Source of the DNA: an uncultured Nonlabens sp.
Lineage (GTDB): Bacteria; Bacteroidota; Bacteroidia; Flavobacteriales; Flavobacteriaceae
Reading direction: 5' to 3'
DNA length: 64,000 nt
Assembly (NCBI RefSeq): GCF_947495285.1
Contig: NZ_CANLXZ010000001.1
Location: 121,941 to 185,940 of the forward strand
Shown: positions 25,715-34,370 of the stretch, one piece after another
Layout: the number at the start of each line of letters is the position of its first letter
Numbering within the stretch: position 1 is the first letter of the stretch
Notes under the pieces: model-generated
Seen by the model: the letters and a program-made list of their open reading frames with translations, nothing else
Database searches by the model: none
Told to the model about the DNA's origin: nothing
Position numbers and translations under genes: made by a program

Positions 25715-25741
25715 ATGTTGCAGCTTGTTCTTAAGATTTAA
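25715..25741 (+). CDS. Possible branched-chain leader peptide (8 residues)
   Basis: ATG TTG CAG CTT GTT CTT AAG ATT TAA would encode MLQLVLKI, where five of eight residues are Leu, Val or Ile. It ends 9 bp before ilvD. No terminator stem was found between it and ilvD, so it would have to act on translation or coupling. It may be chance in AT-rich DNA. Confidence 0.25.
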   Translation: MLQLVLKI

Positions 25742-25750
25742 AATATAAAT

Positions 25751-27427
25751 ATGCCGCTCACTAAATATAGTAAAACAGTTACTCAAGACCCTACACAACC
25801 GGCAGCACAAGCCATGTTGCATGCTATAGGTCTTTCTAAGCAGGATTTGCTCAAACCATTTGTGGGTATTGCGAGCACAGGTTATGAAGGTAATCCATGT
25901 AACATGCATCTTAATGATCTTGCAAAACTGGTTAAGGAAGGGACTTTAGACTCTAACCTAGTAGGATTAATCTTTAATACCATAGGGGTGAGTGATGGTA
26001 TCTCTATGGGAACACCAGGTATGCGGTATTCTTTACCATCTAGAGATATCATAGCAGACTCTATGGAGACTGTGGTGCAAGCTATGAGTTATGATGCACT
26101 AGTGACGGTAGTAGGCTGTGATAAAAACATGCCTGGTGCGTTAATAGCAATGATAAGACTGGACCGTCCTTCTATACTGGTCTATGGAGGTACGATAGAT
26201 TCTGGCTGCCATAAGGGTAAAAAACTAGATGTAGTCTCTGCTTTTGAAGCTTGGGGTAGTAAAGTGGCAGGTACTATAGAAGAAGAAGAATATCAGAATA
26301 TAGTAGAAAAAGCATGTCCTGGCGCTGGTGCTTGCGGTGGTATGTATACAGCAAATACCATGGCAAGTGCGATAGAAGCATTAGGTATGTCTTTACCGTT
26401 TAATTCTTCTAACCCTGCATTAAGTGACGATAAGAGAGAAGAGTCTGTCAGAGCAGGACAGGTAATGTTAGAATTATTAGAAAAAGATATCAAACCGTCT
26501 GATATTATAACACGCAAATCGTTAGAGAACGCAGTACGACTAGTTACTATTCTGGGCGGTTCTACAAATGCGGTTTTACATTTTCTAGCGATAGCAAGAG
26601 CAGCACAAATCGATTTTACACTTAAAGATTTTCAAGATATAAGTGATAACACACCTTTTCTAGCAGATTTAAAACCTAGTGGTAAGTACCTTATGGAAGA
26701 TATTCATCGCATAGGTGGTATCCCTGCTGTTATGAAGTACTTGCTGTCCAAAGGATTAATTCATGGAGACTGTCTTACGGTAACTGGTAAAACAGTAGCT
26801 GAAAATCTGGAAAACGTAAAAGATCTTTCTGAAGAACAAGATGTTATAAGAACTGTAGAGAACCCTATTAAGGTTTCTGGGCACTTGAGAATGCTTTATG
26901 GTAATCTTGCTAGTGAAGGTAGTGTTGCAAAAATTACAGGTAAAGAAGGTTTGCAATTCTCAGGAAAAGCTAAGGTTTTTAACGGTGAGTATGAAGCAAA
27001 TGATGGCATACGAGATGGACTGGTAGAAAACGGTGACGTAGTTGTCATACGATATGAAGGGCCTAAAGGAGGTCCAGGAATGCCAGAAATGTTAAAACCT
27101 ACAGCAGCTATTATGGGTGCGGGACTAGGTAAAGACGTGGCACTTATTACAGACGGTCGTTTTTCTGGAGGTACGCATGGCTTTGTCGTAGGTCATATAA
27201 CACCAGAAGCTCAAGAAGGTGGGGTCATTGCTCTAGTTAATGATGGAGATGTCATTACTATCGATGCAGAGGCTAATACGATACAATTAGAAATCTCAGA
27301 TAAAGAATTAACTAAACGTAAAGAACAATGGCAAGCGCCAGAATTAAAGTTTAAAAGAGGTGTTCTTTATAAATATGCAAGAACGGTTTCTAACGCTTCA
27401 AAAGGTTGTGTTACAGACGAGTTTTAA
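25751..27427 (+). CDS. ilvD: Dihydroxy-acid dehydratase
   Basis: IlvD dehydrates dihydroxy acids in valine and isoleucine synthesis and needs an Fe-S cluster. The 558-residue product shows the ligand Cys in [24 protein letters not shown] and [31 protein letters not shown] with TDGRFSGG is the C-terminal signature. It is first of ilvD-ilvB-ilvN-ilvC-ilvA. Confidence 0.96.
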   Translation: MPLTKYSKTVTQDPTQPAAQAMLHAIGLSKQDLLKPFVGIASTGYEGNPCNMHLNDLAKLVKEGTLDSNLVGLIFNTIGVSDGISMGTPGMRYSLPSRDIIADSMETVVQAMSYDALVTVVGCDKNMPGALIAMIRLDRPSILVYGGTIDSGCHKGKKLDVVSAFEAWGSKVAGTIEEEEYQNIVEKACPGAGACGGMYTANTMASAIEALGMSLPFNSSNPALSDDKREESVRAGQVMLELLEKDIKPSDIITRKSLENAVRLVTILGGSTNAVLHFLAIARAAQIDFTLKDFQDISDNTPFLADLKPSGKYLMEDIHRIGGIPAVMKYLLSKGLIHGDCLTVTGKTVAENLENVKDLSEEQDVIRTVENPIKVSGHLRMLYGNLASEGSVAKITGKEGLQFSGKAKVFNGEYEANDGIRDGLVENGDVVVIRYEGPKGGPGMPEMLKPTAAIMGAGLGKDVALITDGRFSGGTHGFVVGHITPEAQEGGVIALVNDGDVITIDAEANTIQLEISDKELTKRKEQWQAPELKFKRGVLYKYARTVSNASKGCVTDEF

Positions 27428-27487
27428 AAACTATAAACTCTAACACTTAATCAATAATTAGAATAAAAAAAACAATAATCAAAATCG

Positions 27488-29227
27488 ATGATTATGAAAG
27501 AACACGCTATAAGGGACACACCTACGTTAAGCACAGTAACAGAAAAAATATCTGGTGCTGAGGCTATCATAAAATGCTTCCTTGCAGAAGATGTAGATAC
27601 AGTATTCGGTTATCCAGGTGGTGCGATCATGCCTTTGTATGATAAGCTTTATGGCTATCAAAAAGAGTTGAAACATGTACTTACTAGGCATGAACAAGGT
27701 GCAACACATGCAGCACAAGGTTATGCACGTATATCAAATAAAGTAGGAGTTTGTATAGCAACTTCTGGCCCTGGAGCAACTAATCTTATTACTGGGCTGG
27801 CAGACGCGATGATAGACTCTACACCTATGGTATGTATCACTGGTCAGGTAGCTTCTCATTTATTGGGTACAGATGCTTTTCAGGAAACAGATATCATAGG
27901 TATATCCACACCGGTAACTAAATGGAATGCTCAGGTGACTAAGGCAGCAGACATCCCTAAAGTTCTAGCCAAAGCTTTTTACATCGCTCAAAGTGGTCGT
28001 CCAGGCCCGGTATTAATTGATATCACAAAAGATGCACAGTTTGAAGAGTTTTACTTTGCATATGAGAAGTGCAAATCCATAAGAAGTTATGTGCCAGTTC
28101 CTGATACAGATTTACAAACAGTAAAAGACGCTGCTCACTTAATTAATAAAGCTCAGAAACCTATGGTTATTTGGGGTCAAGGAGTGGTGCTAAGTGAGGC
28201 CGAAAAAGAATTGCAATTAATGATAGAAAAAGCAGGAATTCCAGCTGCATGGACCATTCTAGGTGCAAGCGCTATTCCTACTTCTCATTTGCTTAATGTC
28301 GGTATGGTAGGTATGCATGGTAATTATGCTCCTAATTTATTAACTAACGAATGTGATGTTCTAATTGCGATAGGAATGCGTTTTGACGACCGTGTTACCG
28401 GTGATTTATCTAGATATGCGACGCAAGCCAAAGTGATACATTTTGAAATAGATCCATCTGAGGTGAATAAGAATGTAAAAGCAGACATAGCTGTCCTAGG
28501 AGATGCAAAAAACACATTAGGATTACTACTACCTTATCTAGAAGAAAAAAAACATCCAGAATGGTTAGCACAGTTTAATGCTCTGTATGAAATAGAGGTA
28601 GAGAAAGTCATAAAAGAAGACATGGCACCGTCTGTAGATGGTATTACCATGGCCGAAGTTATTCAACAAATTAATCTACGGTCTGATAGTAAAGCTGCAA
28701 TAGTAAGTGATGTAGGACAGCATCAAATGATAGCCTGTCGTTATGCTAGCTATAAACAGACACGTAGCAATATTACCTCTGGTGGTTTAGGTACTATGGG
28801 ATTTGCACTTCCTGCAGCGATAGGAGCAAAAATGGCAGTACCCAATAGAGACGTAGTTGCGGTTATAGGAGATGGAGGCTATCAGATGACTATACAAGAG
28901 TTGGGAACTATTTTTCAGACTAAAGTGCCTGTAAAAATTGTGGTGCTTAATAACGAGTTTTTAGGAATGGTACGTCAGTGGCAACAGCTGTTTTTTGATA
29001 AACGCTATGCCAGTACAGAAATGACAAATCCTGATTTTATAAAAATAGCCGAAGGATATCATATCAAAGCAAAACAAGTCACAGATCGTAATGATCTCGC
29101 TGGTGCGGTAGAAGAAATGATGAATAGTGACGAGGCATATTTTCTTGAAGTTAGAGTGCAAAAAGAAGGGAACGTTTTCCCAATGATCCCGACAGGAGCA
29201 TCAGTTTCAGAGGTGCGTCTCCAGTAG
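27488..29227 (+). CDS. ilvB: Acetolactate synthase large subunit (3' end probably altered by repeat insertion)
   Basis: IlvB condenses pyruvate to acetolactate (or with 2-oxobutyrate) using ThDP and FAD. The 579-residue product has FGYPGGAIMPLYDKL, TRHEQGATHAAQGYAR, the ThDP motif GDGGYQMTIQELGTI and the C-terminus PTGASVSEVRLQ. The start may be ATG 27488 or 27494. A four-unit repeat begins at the stop codon. Deleting those 104 bp would join the frame to 22 more codons ending LDSLSK at 29392, 6 bp before ilvN, with Glu in place of Gln after VRL. The core enzyme looks complete. Confidence 0.95.
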   Translation: MIMKEHAIRDTPTLSTVTEKISGAEAIIKCFLAEDVDTVFGYPGGAIMPLYDKLYGYQKELKHVLTRHEQGATHAAQGYARISNKVGVCIATSGPGATNLITGLADAMIDSTPMVCITGQVASHLLGTDAFQETDIIGISTPVTKWNAQVTKAADIPKVLAKAFYIAQSGRPGPVLIDITKDAQFEEFYFAYEKCKSIRSYVPVPDTDLQTVKDAAHLINKAQKPMVIWGQGVVLSEAEKELQLMIEKAGIPAAWTILGASAIPTSHLLNVGMVGMHGNYAPNLLTNECDVLIAIGMRFDDRVTGDLSRYATQAKVIHFEIDPSEVNKNVKADIAVLGDAKNTLGLLLPYLEEKKHPEWLAQFNALYEIEVEKVIKEDMAPSVDGITMAEVIQQINLRSDSKAAIVSDVGQHQMIACRYASYKQTRSNITSGGLGTMGFALPAAIGAKMAVPNRDVVAVIGDGGYQMTIQELGTIFQTKVPVKIVVLNNEFLGMVRQWQQLFFDKRYASTEMTNPDFIKIAEGYHIKAKQVTDRNDLAGAVEEMMNSDEAYFLEVRVQKEGNVFPMIPTGASVSEVRLQ

Positions 29228-29330
29228 TGACGCATCGCATGCGTCCCAATCAGAGAGGCATCGCATGCGTCCCAAGCAGAGAGGCATCGCATGCGTTCCA
29301 ATCAGAGAGGCATCGCATGCGTCTGGAACT
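29227..29330 (+). repeat. Four 26-bp tandem repeats between ilvB and ilvN
   Basis: Units 29227-29252, 29253-29278, 29279-29304 and 29305-29330 share GCATCGCATGCGTC. Unit 1 is a hairpin GACGCAT CGC ATGCGTC; the others have one mismatch in a 6- to 7-bp arm. TGCGTCT occurs at 29214-29220 and again at 29318-29324, exactly 104 bp apart, like a short target duplication. The units resemble the dispersed ACGCATGCGATGCGT-type repeats seen in many Bacteroidetes genomes. Confidence 0.85.
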
Positions 29331-29394
29331 TGTGGAAGACAGCGATACCGAGAAAAATAAAGCAAAGCTGTTCCTAGACAGCTTATCGAAATAA
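29317..29394 (+). pseudogene. Detached C-terminal tail of ilvB
   Basis: A frame that starts at an ATG within repeat unit 4 reads MRLELVEDSDTEKN..., ending FLDSLSK, then TAA 6 bp before the ilvN start. Its phase at CGT CTG matches that of IlvB at CGT CTC. Without the repeat array it would continue the IlvB chain by 22 residues. It may also be translated as a 25-residue peptide. Which is true needs comparison with relatives. Confidence 0.5.
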
Positions 29395-29400
29395 AAAATT

Positions 29401-29931
29401 ATGGAAAACCAAGAACAACTTTTTACTATATCCATTTATACAGAAAACAACATAGGGTTGTTGAATAGGATTTCGGCAATATTCCAGCGTCGTCATGTGA
29501 ATATAGAAAGCATAAACGGTTCTGCATCAGAGATAGAAGAGGTGTCAAAATGGACCATTCTAGTAAATATAACCGAAGAAAATATGAAGAAGATAATCGG
29601 TCAGATAGAAAAACAAGTAGAGGTAATAAAAGCTTACTACCACTCTGACGATGAAACGATTTATCAAGAATCCTGTCTGTTTAAAATTGAGTCAGATCTT
29701 CTTTTTGAAGAACCTCAGATCCAAAATATAATTAAAGAAAGTAACGCACGTATAGTAACGGTTAATAAAGAGTTTTTTGTTCTAGAAAAATCTGGAAGAA
29801 GGAGCGAGGTCGATTTATTATACCGTGAATTAAGTGCCCACGGCATATTACAGTTCAATAGATCTGGACGTATAGCTGTTACTAAAGAGCCAATGGAAAT
29901 TTCAAAAATGCTAGAAGCATTAAACTCATAA
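29401..29931 (+). CDS. ilvN: Acetolactate synthase small subunit
   Basis: IlvN is the regulatory subunit; its ACT domain binds valine. The 176-residue product begins [19 protein letters not shown] with the ACT core [18 protein letters not shown], and a second alpha/beta domain follows. It lies between the ilvB tail and ilvC, which follows 10 bp downstream. Confidence 0.94.
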   Translation: MENQEQLFTISIYTENNIGLLNRISAIFQRRHVNIESINGSASEIEEVSKWTILVNITEENMKKIIGQIEKQVEVIKAYYHSDDETIYQESCLFKIESDLLFEEPQIQNIIKESNARIVTVNKEFFVLEKSGRRSEVDLLYRELSAHGILQFNRSGRIAVTKEPMEISKMLEALNS

Positions 29932-29941
29932 AATAAGTACC

Positions 29942-31411
29942 ATGTCAAATTATTTTAATACCCTATCACTTTCACAAAAACTAGAACAATTATCTAAATG
30001 CAGATTCATGCAACAAGCAGAATTTGAAGATGGTGTTAACGCTTTAAAAGGAAAGAAAATCACGATAGTAGGTTGTGGTGCACAAGGATTAAATCAAGGT
30101 CTTAACATGAGAGATTCTGGATTAGATATCTCTTATGCATTAAGACAGGCTGCTATAGATCAAAAAAGACAGTCGTTTAAAAACGCTAGTGAAAATGGTT
30201 TTACCGTAGGGACTTATGAAGAATTAATCCCTAATTCAGATCTAGTTTTAAACCTAACACCAGATAAACAGCACGCAGCTGTTGTAGAGGCGATCATGCC
30301 GCACATGAAAAAAGGGGCGACCCTTTCTTATTCTCATGGATTTAATATAGTAGAAGAAGGACAGAGGATAAGAGAAGATATCACTGTTATAATGGTGGCT
30401 CCTAAATGTCCAGGCTCTGAGGTGAGAGAAGAATATAAAAGAGGTTTTGGAGTCCCTACTTTAATAGCCGTGCATCCAGAAAATGATCCTGAGAATAAAG
30501 GATGGGAGCAGGCCAAAGCATATGCCGTAGCAACAGGTGGACACAAAGCAGGAGTTCTAGAATCTTCTTTTGTTGCTGAGGTGAAGAGTGATTTAATGGG
30601 AGAGCAGACTATTTTATGTGGTGTGTTACAAACGGCTTCTATACTATTGTTTGATAAAATGATCGCACAGGGCGCAGACTCAGAATACGCATCTAATCTT
30701 ATTCAATACGGTTGGGAACGTACCACAGAGGCTTTAAAACATGGTGGTATTACTAATATGATGGACAGGCTAGATAATGCGTCAAAGATTAAAGCGCACC
30801 AACTGTCTGAAGAGTTAAAAGCGATTTTAAAACCACTTTTTGAAAAACACATGGATGATATTATGTCTGGTCATTTCTCACAAACCATGATGGCAGACTG
30901 GGCAAACGACGATGTAAATCTATTAAAATGGAGAGCCGAGACGGAGAACACGGCTTTTGAAAAATCTACTGCGTCTATAGAAAAAATAGAAGATCAAGAA
31001 TATTTTGATCATGGTGTAGCGATGGTTGCCTTTATTAAATCTGGTGTAGAACTAGCATTTGAGACTATGGTAGCGTCAGGTATTGTGGAAGAAAGTGCTT
31101 ATTATGAGTCGCTTCACGAGTTGCCATTAATTGCAAACACGGTAGCTAGAAAGAAATTATTTGAAATGAATCGCATTATTTCTGACACGGCAGAGTATGG
31201 TTGTTATCTATTTGACCATGCATGTAAGCCTTTAGTTTCTTCATTTGTAGATGGTCTCGATGCGACTGTTATTGGTAACGCTTTCGCGAAAGCGGAATAC
31301 AAAACAGACAACCTAGAACTAATAGCAGTCAATAAAGCTATTAGAAATCACCCCATAGAAAAGGTAGGAGCAGTGTTGAGAGATTCTATGATTGCAATGA
31401 AAACCATCTAG
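29942..31411 (+). CDS. ilvC: Ketol-acid reductoisomerase (class II)
   Basis: IlvC isomerises and reduces acetolactate with NADPH and Mg2+. At 489 residues this is the long class II form. It has the Rossmann motif [23 protein letters not shown], the catalytic [20 protein letters not shown] and the ligand residues in [14 protein letters not shown] context ([13 protein letters not shown]). A 16-bp palindrome is embedded near the C-terminus, read NAFAKAEY at about residues 446-453. Confidence 0.96.
   Translation: MSNYFNTLSLSQKLEQLSKCRFMQQAEFEDGVNALKGKKITIVGCGAQGLNQGLNMRDSGLDISYALRQAAIDQKRQSFKNASENGFTVGTYEELIPNSDLVLNLTPDKQHAAVVEAIMPHMKKGATLSYSHGFNIVEEGQRIREDITVIMVAPKCPGSEVREEYKRGFGVPTLIAVHPENDPENKGWEQAKAYAVATGGHKAGVLESSFVAEVKSDLMGEQTILCGVLQTASILLFDKMIAQGADSEYASNLIQYGWERTTEALKHGGITNMMDRLDNASKIKAHQLSEELKAILKPLFEKHMDDIMSGHFSQTMMADWANDDVNLLKWRAETENTAFEKSTASIEKIEDQEYFDHGVAMVAFIKSGVELAFETMVASGIVEESAYYESLHELPLIANTVARKKLFEMNRIISDTAEYGCYLFDHACKPLVSSFVDGLDATVIGNAFAKAEYKTDNLELIAVNKAIRNHPIEKVGAVLRDSMIAMKTI
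31279..31294. repeat. 16-bp palindrome within ilvC
   Basis: Exact copy in the coding sequence, read AFAKA. It is tolerated in the C-terminal domain of an essential enzyme. Confidence 0.9.
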
Positions 31412-31585
31412 ATAATAAGTTAGGGTAGATGCTGGTGATGCTAGAAATTTTGAACAACAAAATTCTGTCTATTAGTACGCAGCCGTGAATCATTACTAAG
31501 TGAAAAAAGATTAAAAATGTGAGTCTATAGGACTTTTCTTTAATGAAAAGCAAAGCTGTTATGCGACGGCTGGACCATAAAAGAT

Positions 31586-32845
31586 ATGAAAACAGTGACT
31601 TATTATCCAAGATTAGAAGATGTAAAACAGGCGGCAAATCGTTTACGAGACGTGGCCTGTTTAACACCTTTAGAGTTAAATGTATTTTACTCTAACAGGT
31701 ATCAAAGTTCTATCTATTTTAAGAGAGAAGACTTGCAGCCCGTGCGTTCTTATAAAATACGTGGTGCATATAATAAGATCTCTACGTTGAGTAAAGAAGA
31801 TTTGTTAAACGGAGTCGTTTGCGCCAGTGCTGGAAACCACGCACAAGGCGTGGCTATGTCTTGTAAATTGCTCAAAACACACGGTACTATTTATATGCCT
31901 ACACCTACACCGGCGCAAAAAATCCAGCAGGTAAAAATGTTCGGTGGTAGGTATGTAACTGTAGTTATGCATGGGGATACCTATGACGACTCTTACCATG
32001 CTGCCATGGAGGAGAATAAAAAATTAGGGAAAATATTTATCCATCCTTTTGATGATGAAAAGGTGATAGAAGGTCAGGCTACTGTAGGACTAGAGATTAT
32101 GGAACAATCTAAAATCCCTATAGATTATGTAATCATGCCCGTAGGCGGTGGCGGTTTAAGCGCTGGGGTTTCTAGCGTGTTAAAGTACCTATCTCCTCAT
32201 ACTAAAATTATAGGAGTAGAGCCCAAAGGAGCAACTTCTATGGCAGTTTCTATTTTTAACAGGAAAAATACGACGCTAGATCATATAGATAGTTTTGTTG
32301 ATGGTGCTGCGGTTAAAAGAGTAGGAGAGCGCAACTTTGAAATATGTAAACAGAATCTTACCGAGACTATTAATGTAAGTGAAGGTGCCATATGTCAGAC
32401 TATTCTAGATTTATATAATAGTCAGGCGATAGTGGTAGAACCTGCAGGAGCTATGTCTATTACGGCGCTAGAAACTATAAAAGAAGAGATAAAAGGTAAA
32501 AACGTAGTTTGTGTTGTAAGTGGCAGTAATAATGACATTACTAGAACTGCAGAGATTAAAGAACGGGCCTTACTAGAGTCGCAGTTAAAACATTACTTTA
32601 TAGTTAGATTTCCTCAAAGAGCAGGTGCGCTTAAAGAATTTGTAGAGAAGGTTATAGGACCTAATGATGATATTACTCACTTTGAATACACTAAGAAAAC
32701 AAATAGAATTAAAGGGTCTGCGGTGGTGGGAATAGAATTGAAAAACCCTGCAGATTTTGATTCTCTAGTACAACGTATGAAGTCACTTAATTTTTATGGG
32801 GATTATATAAATCATAATCCTACACTTTTTGAGTTTTTAATATGA
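31586..32845 (+). CDS. ilvA: Threonine ammonia-lyase (biosynthetic threonine dehydratase)
   Basis: IlvA deaminates threonine to 2-oxobutyrate, entering isoleucine synthesis. The 419-residue product has the PLP lysine in VRSYKIRGAYNKI and the glycine loop MPVGGGGLSAGVSS. The C-terminal 90 residues form an ACT-like regulatory domain (FIVRFPQRAGALKEF). It is last of the ilv cluster, 174 bp after ilvC, so it may have its own promoter. Confidence 0.94.
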   Translation: MKTVTYYPRLEDVKQAANRLRDVACLTPLELNVFYSNRYQSSIYFKREDLQPVRSYKIRGAYNKISTLSKEDLLNGVVCASAGNHAQGVAMSCKLLKTHGTIYMPTPTPAQKIQQVKMFGGRYVTVVMHGDTYDDSYHAAMEENKKLGKIFIHPFDDEKVIEGQATVGLEIMEQSKIPIDYVIMPVGGGGLSAGVSSVLKYLSPHTKIIGVEPKGATSMAVSIFNRKNTTLDHIDSFVDGAAVKRVGERNFEICKQNLTETINVSEGAICQTILDLYNSQAIVVEPAGAMSITALETIKEEIKGKNVVCVVSGSNNDITRTAEIKERALLESQLKHYFIVRFPQRAGALKEFVEKVIGPNDDITHFEYTKKTNRIKGSAVVGIELKNPADFDSLVQRMKSLNFYGDYINHNPTLFEFLI

Positions 32846-32877
32846 GCTAGATTTAACCTATAAACGCAACTTCTAGT

Positions 32878-32952
32878 TTAAAATAATAATTTATCCATTA
32901 CCTGGACTGGATTATCAAAGTTGAATCTTTTTCTAGGTCTATTTTCAATCAT
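32878..32952 (-). pseudogene. IS30-family transposase 3' remnant
   Basis: On the minus strand a 24-codon frame reads MIENRPRKRFNFDNP and ends MDKLLF. NRPRKR followed by a F..P pattern is the C-terminal hallmark of IS30-family transposases, as I recall it. The upstream sequence breaks the frame with a TAG, so only a relic remains. It lies in the spacer between ilvA and the LeuB-like gene. Confidence 0.55.
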
Positions 32953-33092
32953 CTTTCTCTATCATTTTCCTTTTAATAGGATAGTTTTAAAGCATAGTAA
33001 AATTAAAACATACGGCTTTTAAGCTGCAATTCTGATTCATTTATTGAACAGAAACAGACTTCTAGGGTCTTACTCTATATCTTTTTTAATTT

Positions 33093-34151
33093 TTAGATAA
33101 TCGTGCTTTGACCTAAATGAATATTTTTAAAGTTTGCATTAGAGTCATGTGGATTTGTAATAAAATCTGCAATGAAGTCACCTACTTTATTAGTAGTAAT
33201 ATTATTATAAGTAAGGTTTAAATCAGGAGTAGTAATATTAAGTTCTAGAGAACGATTTATTGCCGTTTTAATCATTTCTGATTCACTGTATAATCTAAAA
33301 TGCTCTAATAACATTGCAGCGCTAAGTATAGAGGCTAATGGGTTAGGGTTTTTACAATCAGTAACATCTACATTACTGTGAACTGTGGGAAAAAAAAGAG
33401 ATGTCTTTTGTCCTAAGTAACTAGTAGACTGCAAGCTAGTAGAACCAGTTAAAACGCTAGACTGTTTAATCAATATATTACTGATTATACGCTCTGTTAG
33501 AATCACATCAAATAGGTTAGGAGATAATATGAGTTGGGTAACAGCATTTTCTATATTAATGACATTAAACTTTATTTCAGGATATTGTAAAGATAATTTA
33601 CTAGCTATTTCAGTCCATAAAGAAGAAACTTGTGATATGTCAGATGTGATTATAAGAGTTACTTTTTTACCTCTGCTTTGAGCCGCTTTAAATGCCTTTT
33701 TTGCAACACATTGTATCTCTTGACGAGTATTCTCATTTATGTCATAAGCGTAGTCGTTATTCTTAGAAGAATATTTTTTAGTAACATCATTGGTTAAATT
33801 TAATTCATTAAAAAATAAAATGTTTGTTCCAGATATAACTTTTCTTTCAAGAGGAGAATTTATAGTCAAAGAATTATAACTCTTCACAATAGTAGAGCTA
33901 GCATGCACTTTTAATTCTGAATGCAGATTTCTATTTTGTAAAAAGGATTCATTACTAGTTAAAATGGCGTCATTATTCCTACATAAATCAATGTCTTTAT
34001 TTAAAGAACGATTTCTACTGTTTGTATCTACAGTTTTGAATATGAATTTGTGATCAAATTCTAATGCGATGGCTTTTAGTACTTTGATCGATTGGGTGGT
34101 TATCTCTGTACCTAGCCCAGACTTAGGTATAACTACTATGTTTAATCTCAT
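33093..34151 (-). CDS. Isopropylmalate dehydrogenase paralogue lacking catalytic residues
   Basis: The 352-residue product follows 3-isopropylmalate dehydrogenase (LeuB) from end to end: MRLNIVVIPKSGLGTEITTQ at the start, then AVTQLILSPNLFDVILTE, SVLTGSTSL and NPLASILSAAMLLEHF. The family's key residues are changed. GDGIG is KSGLG (10-14), RELTGGIYFG is NELNLTNDVT, the lysine loop VDKANV has no Lys (ITSDISQV), and GDILTDEAS, which carries the metal Asp, is SNILIKQSS. It cannot be a normal dehydrogenase, yet the frame is intact. I take it for a pseudoenzyme. True leuB is not in the window. Confidence 0.85.
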   Translation of the reverse strand: MRLNIVVIPKSGLGTEITTQSIKVLKAIALEFDHKFIFKTVDTNSRNRSLNKDIDLCRNNDAILTSNESFLQNRNLHSELKVHASSTIVKSYNSLTINSPLERKVISGTNILFFNELNLTNDVTKKYSSKNNDYAYDINENTRQEIQCVAKKAFKAAQSRGKKVTLIITSDISQVSSLWTEIASKLSLQYPEIKFNVINIENAVTQLILSPNLFDVILTERIISNILIKQSSVLTGSTSLQSTSYLGQKTSLFFPTVHSNVDVTDCKNPNPLASILSAAMLLEHFRLYSESEMIKTAINRSLELNITTPDLNLTYNNITTNKVGDFIADFITNPHDSNANFKNIHLGQSTII

Positions 34152-34370
34152 CCTCTTTATTTTTTAAAAATTTATAGATTGTTACCTTGTTAAAATATTG
34201 ATTTTAAGATTTGTTTATATTTTAAAGCTGCTATTATTTCTTTATTGTATTACTAAGTTATATTTTGGACTATTCTTACTAATCGTTTAATTGAATGTAT
34301 TATGATGTCCAACAGTCATTCTTGTTGTTTAATGTGTTGAATTAAAGTTAGTTATTTTAATAAATTATCG
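34152..34370. other. Divergent spacer
   Basis: The very AT-rich spacer of 219 bp between the LeuB-like gene and the helical-repeat protein gene should hold both promoters. I found no exact TAnnTTTG and no hairpin worth reporting. Confidence 0.35.

Noticed and set aside
29227..29330. CRISPR-like repeat array
   Set aside because: The units follow each other with no spacers, and there are no cas genes.
29059..29435. Minus-strand frames through the ilvB-ilvN repeats (GTHAM-type peptides)
   Set aside because: They are translations of the repeat units on the wrong strand and overlap ilvB and ilvN; such peptides are a known artefact of this repeat type.
31412..31585. Possible gene in the ilvC-ilvA gap
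   Set aside because: The short frame here runs out of phase into ilvA; no start signal or conserved feature is seen.
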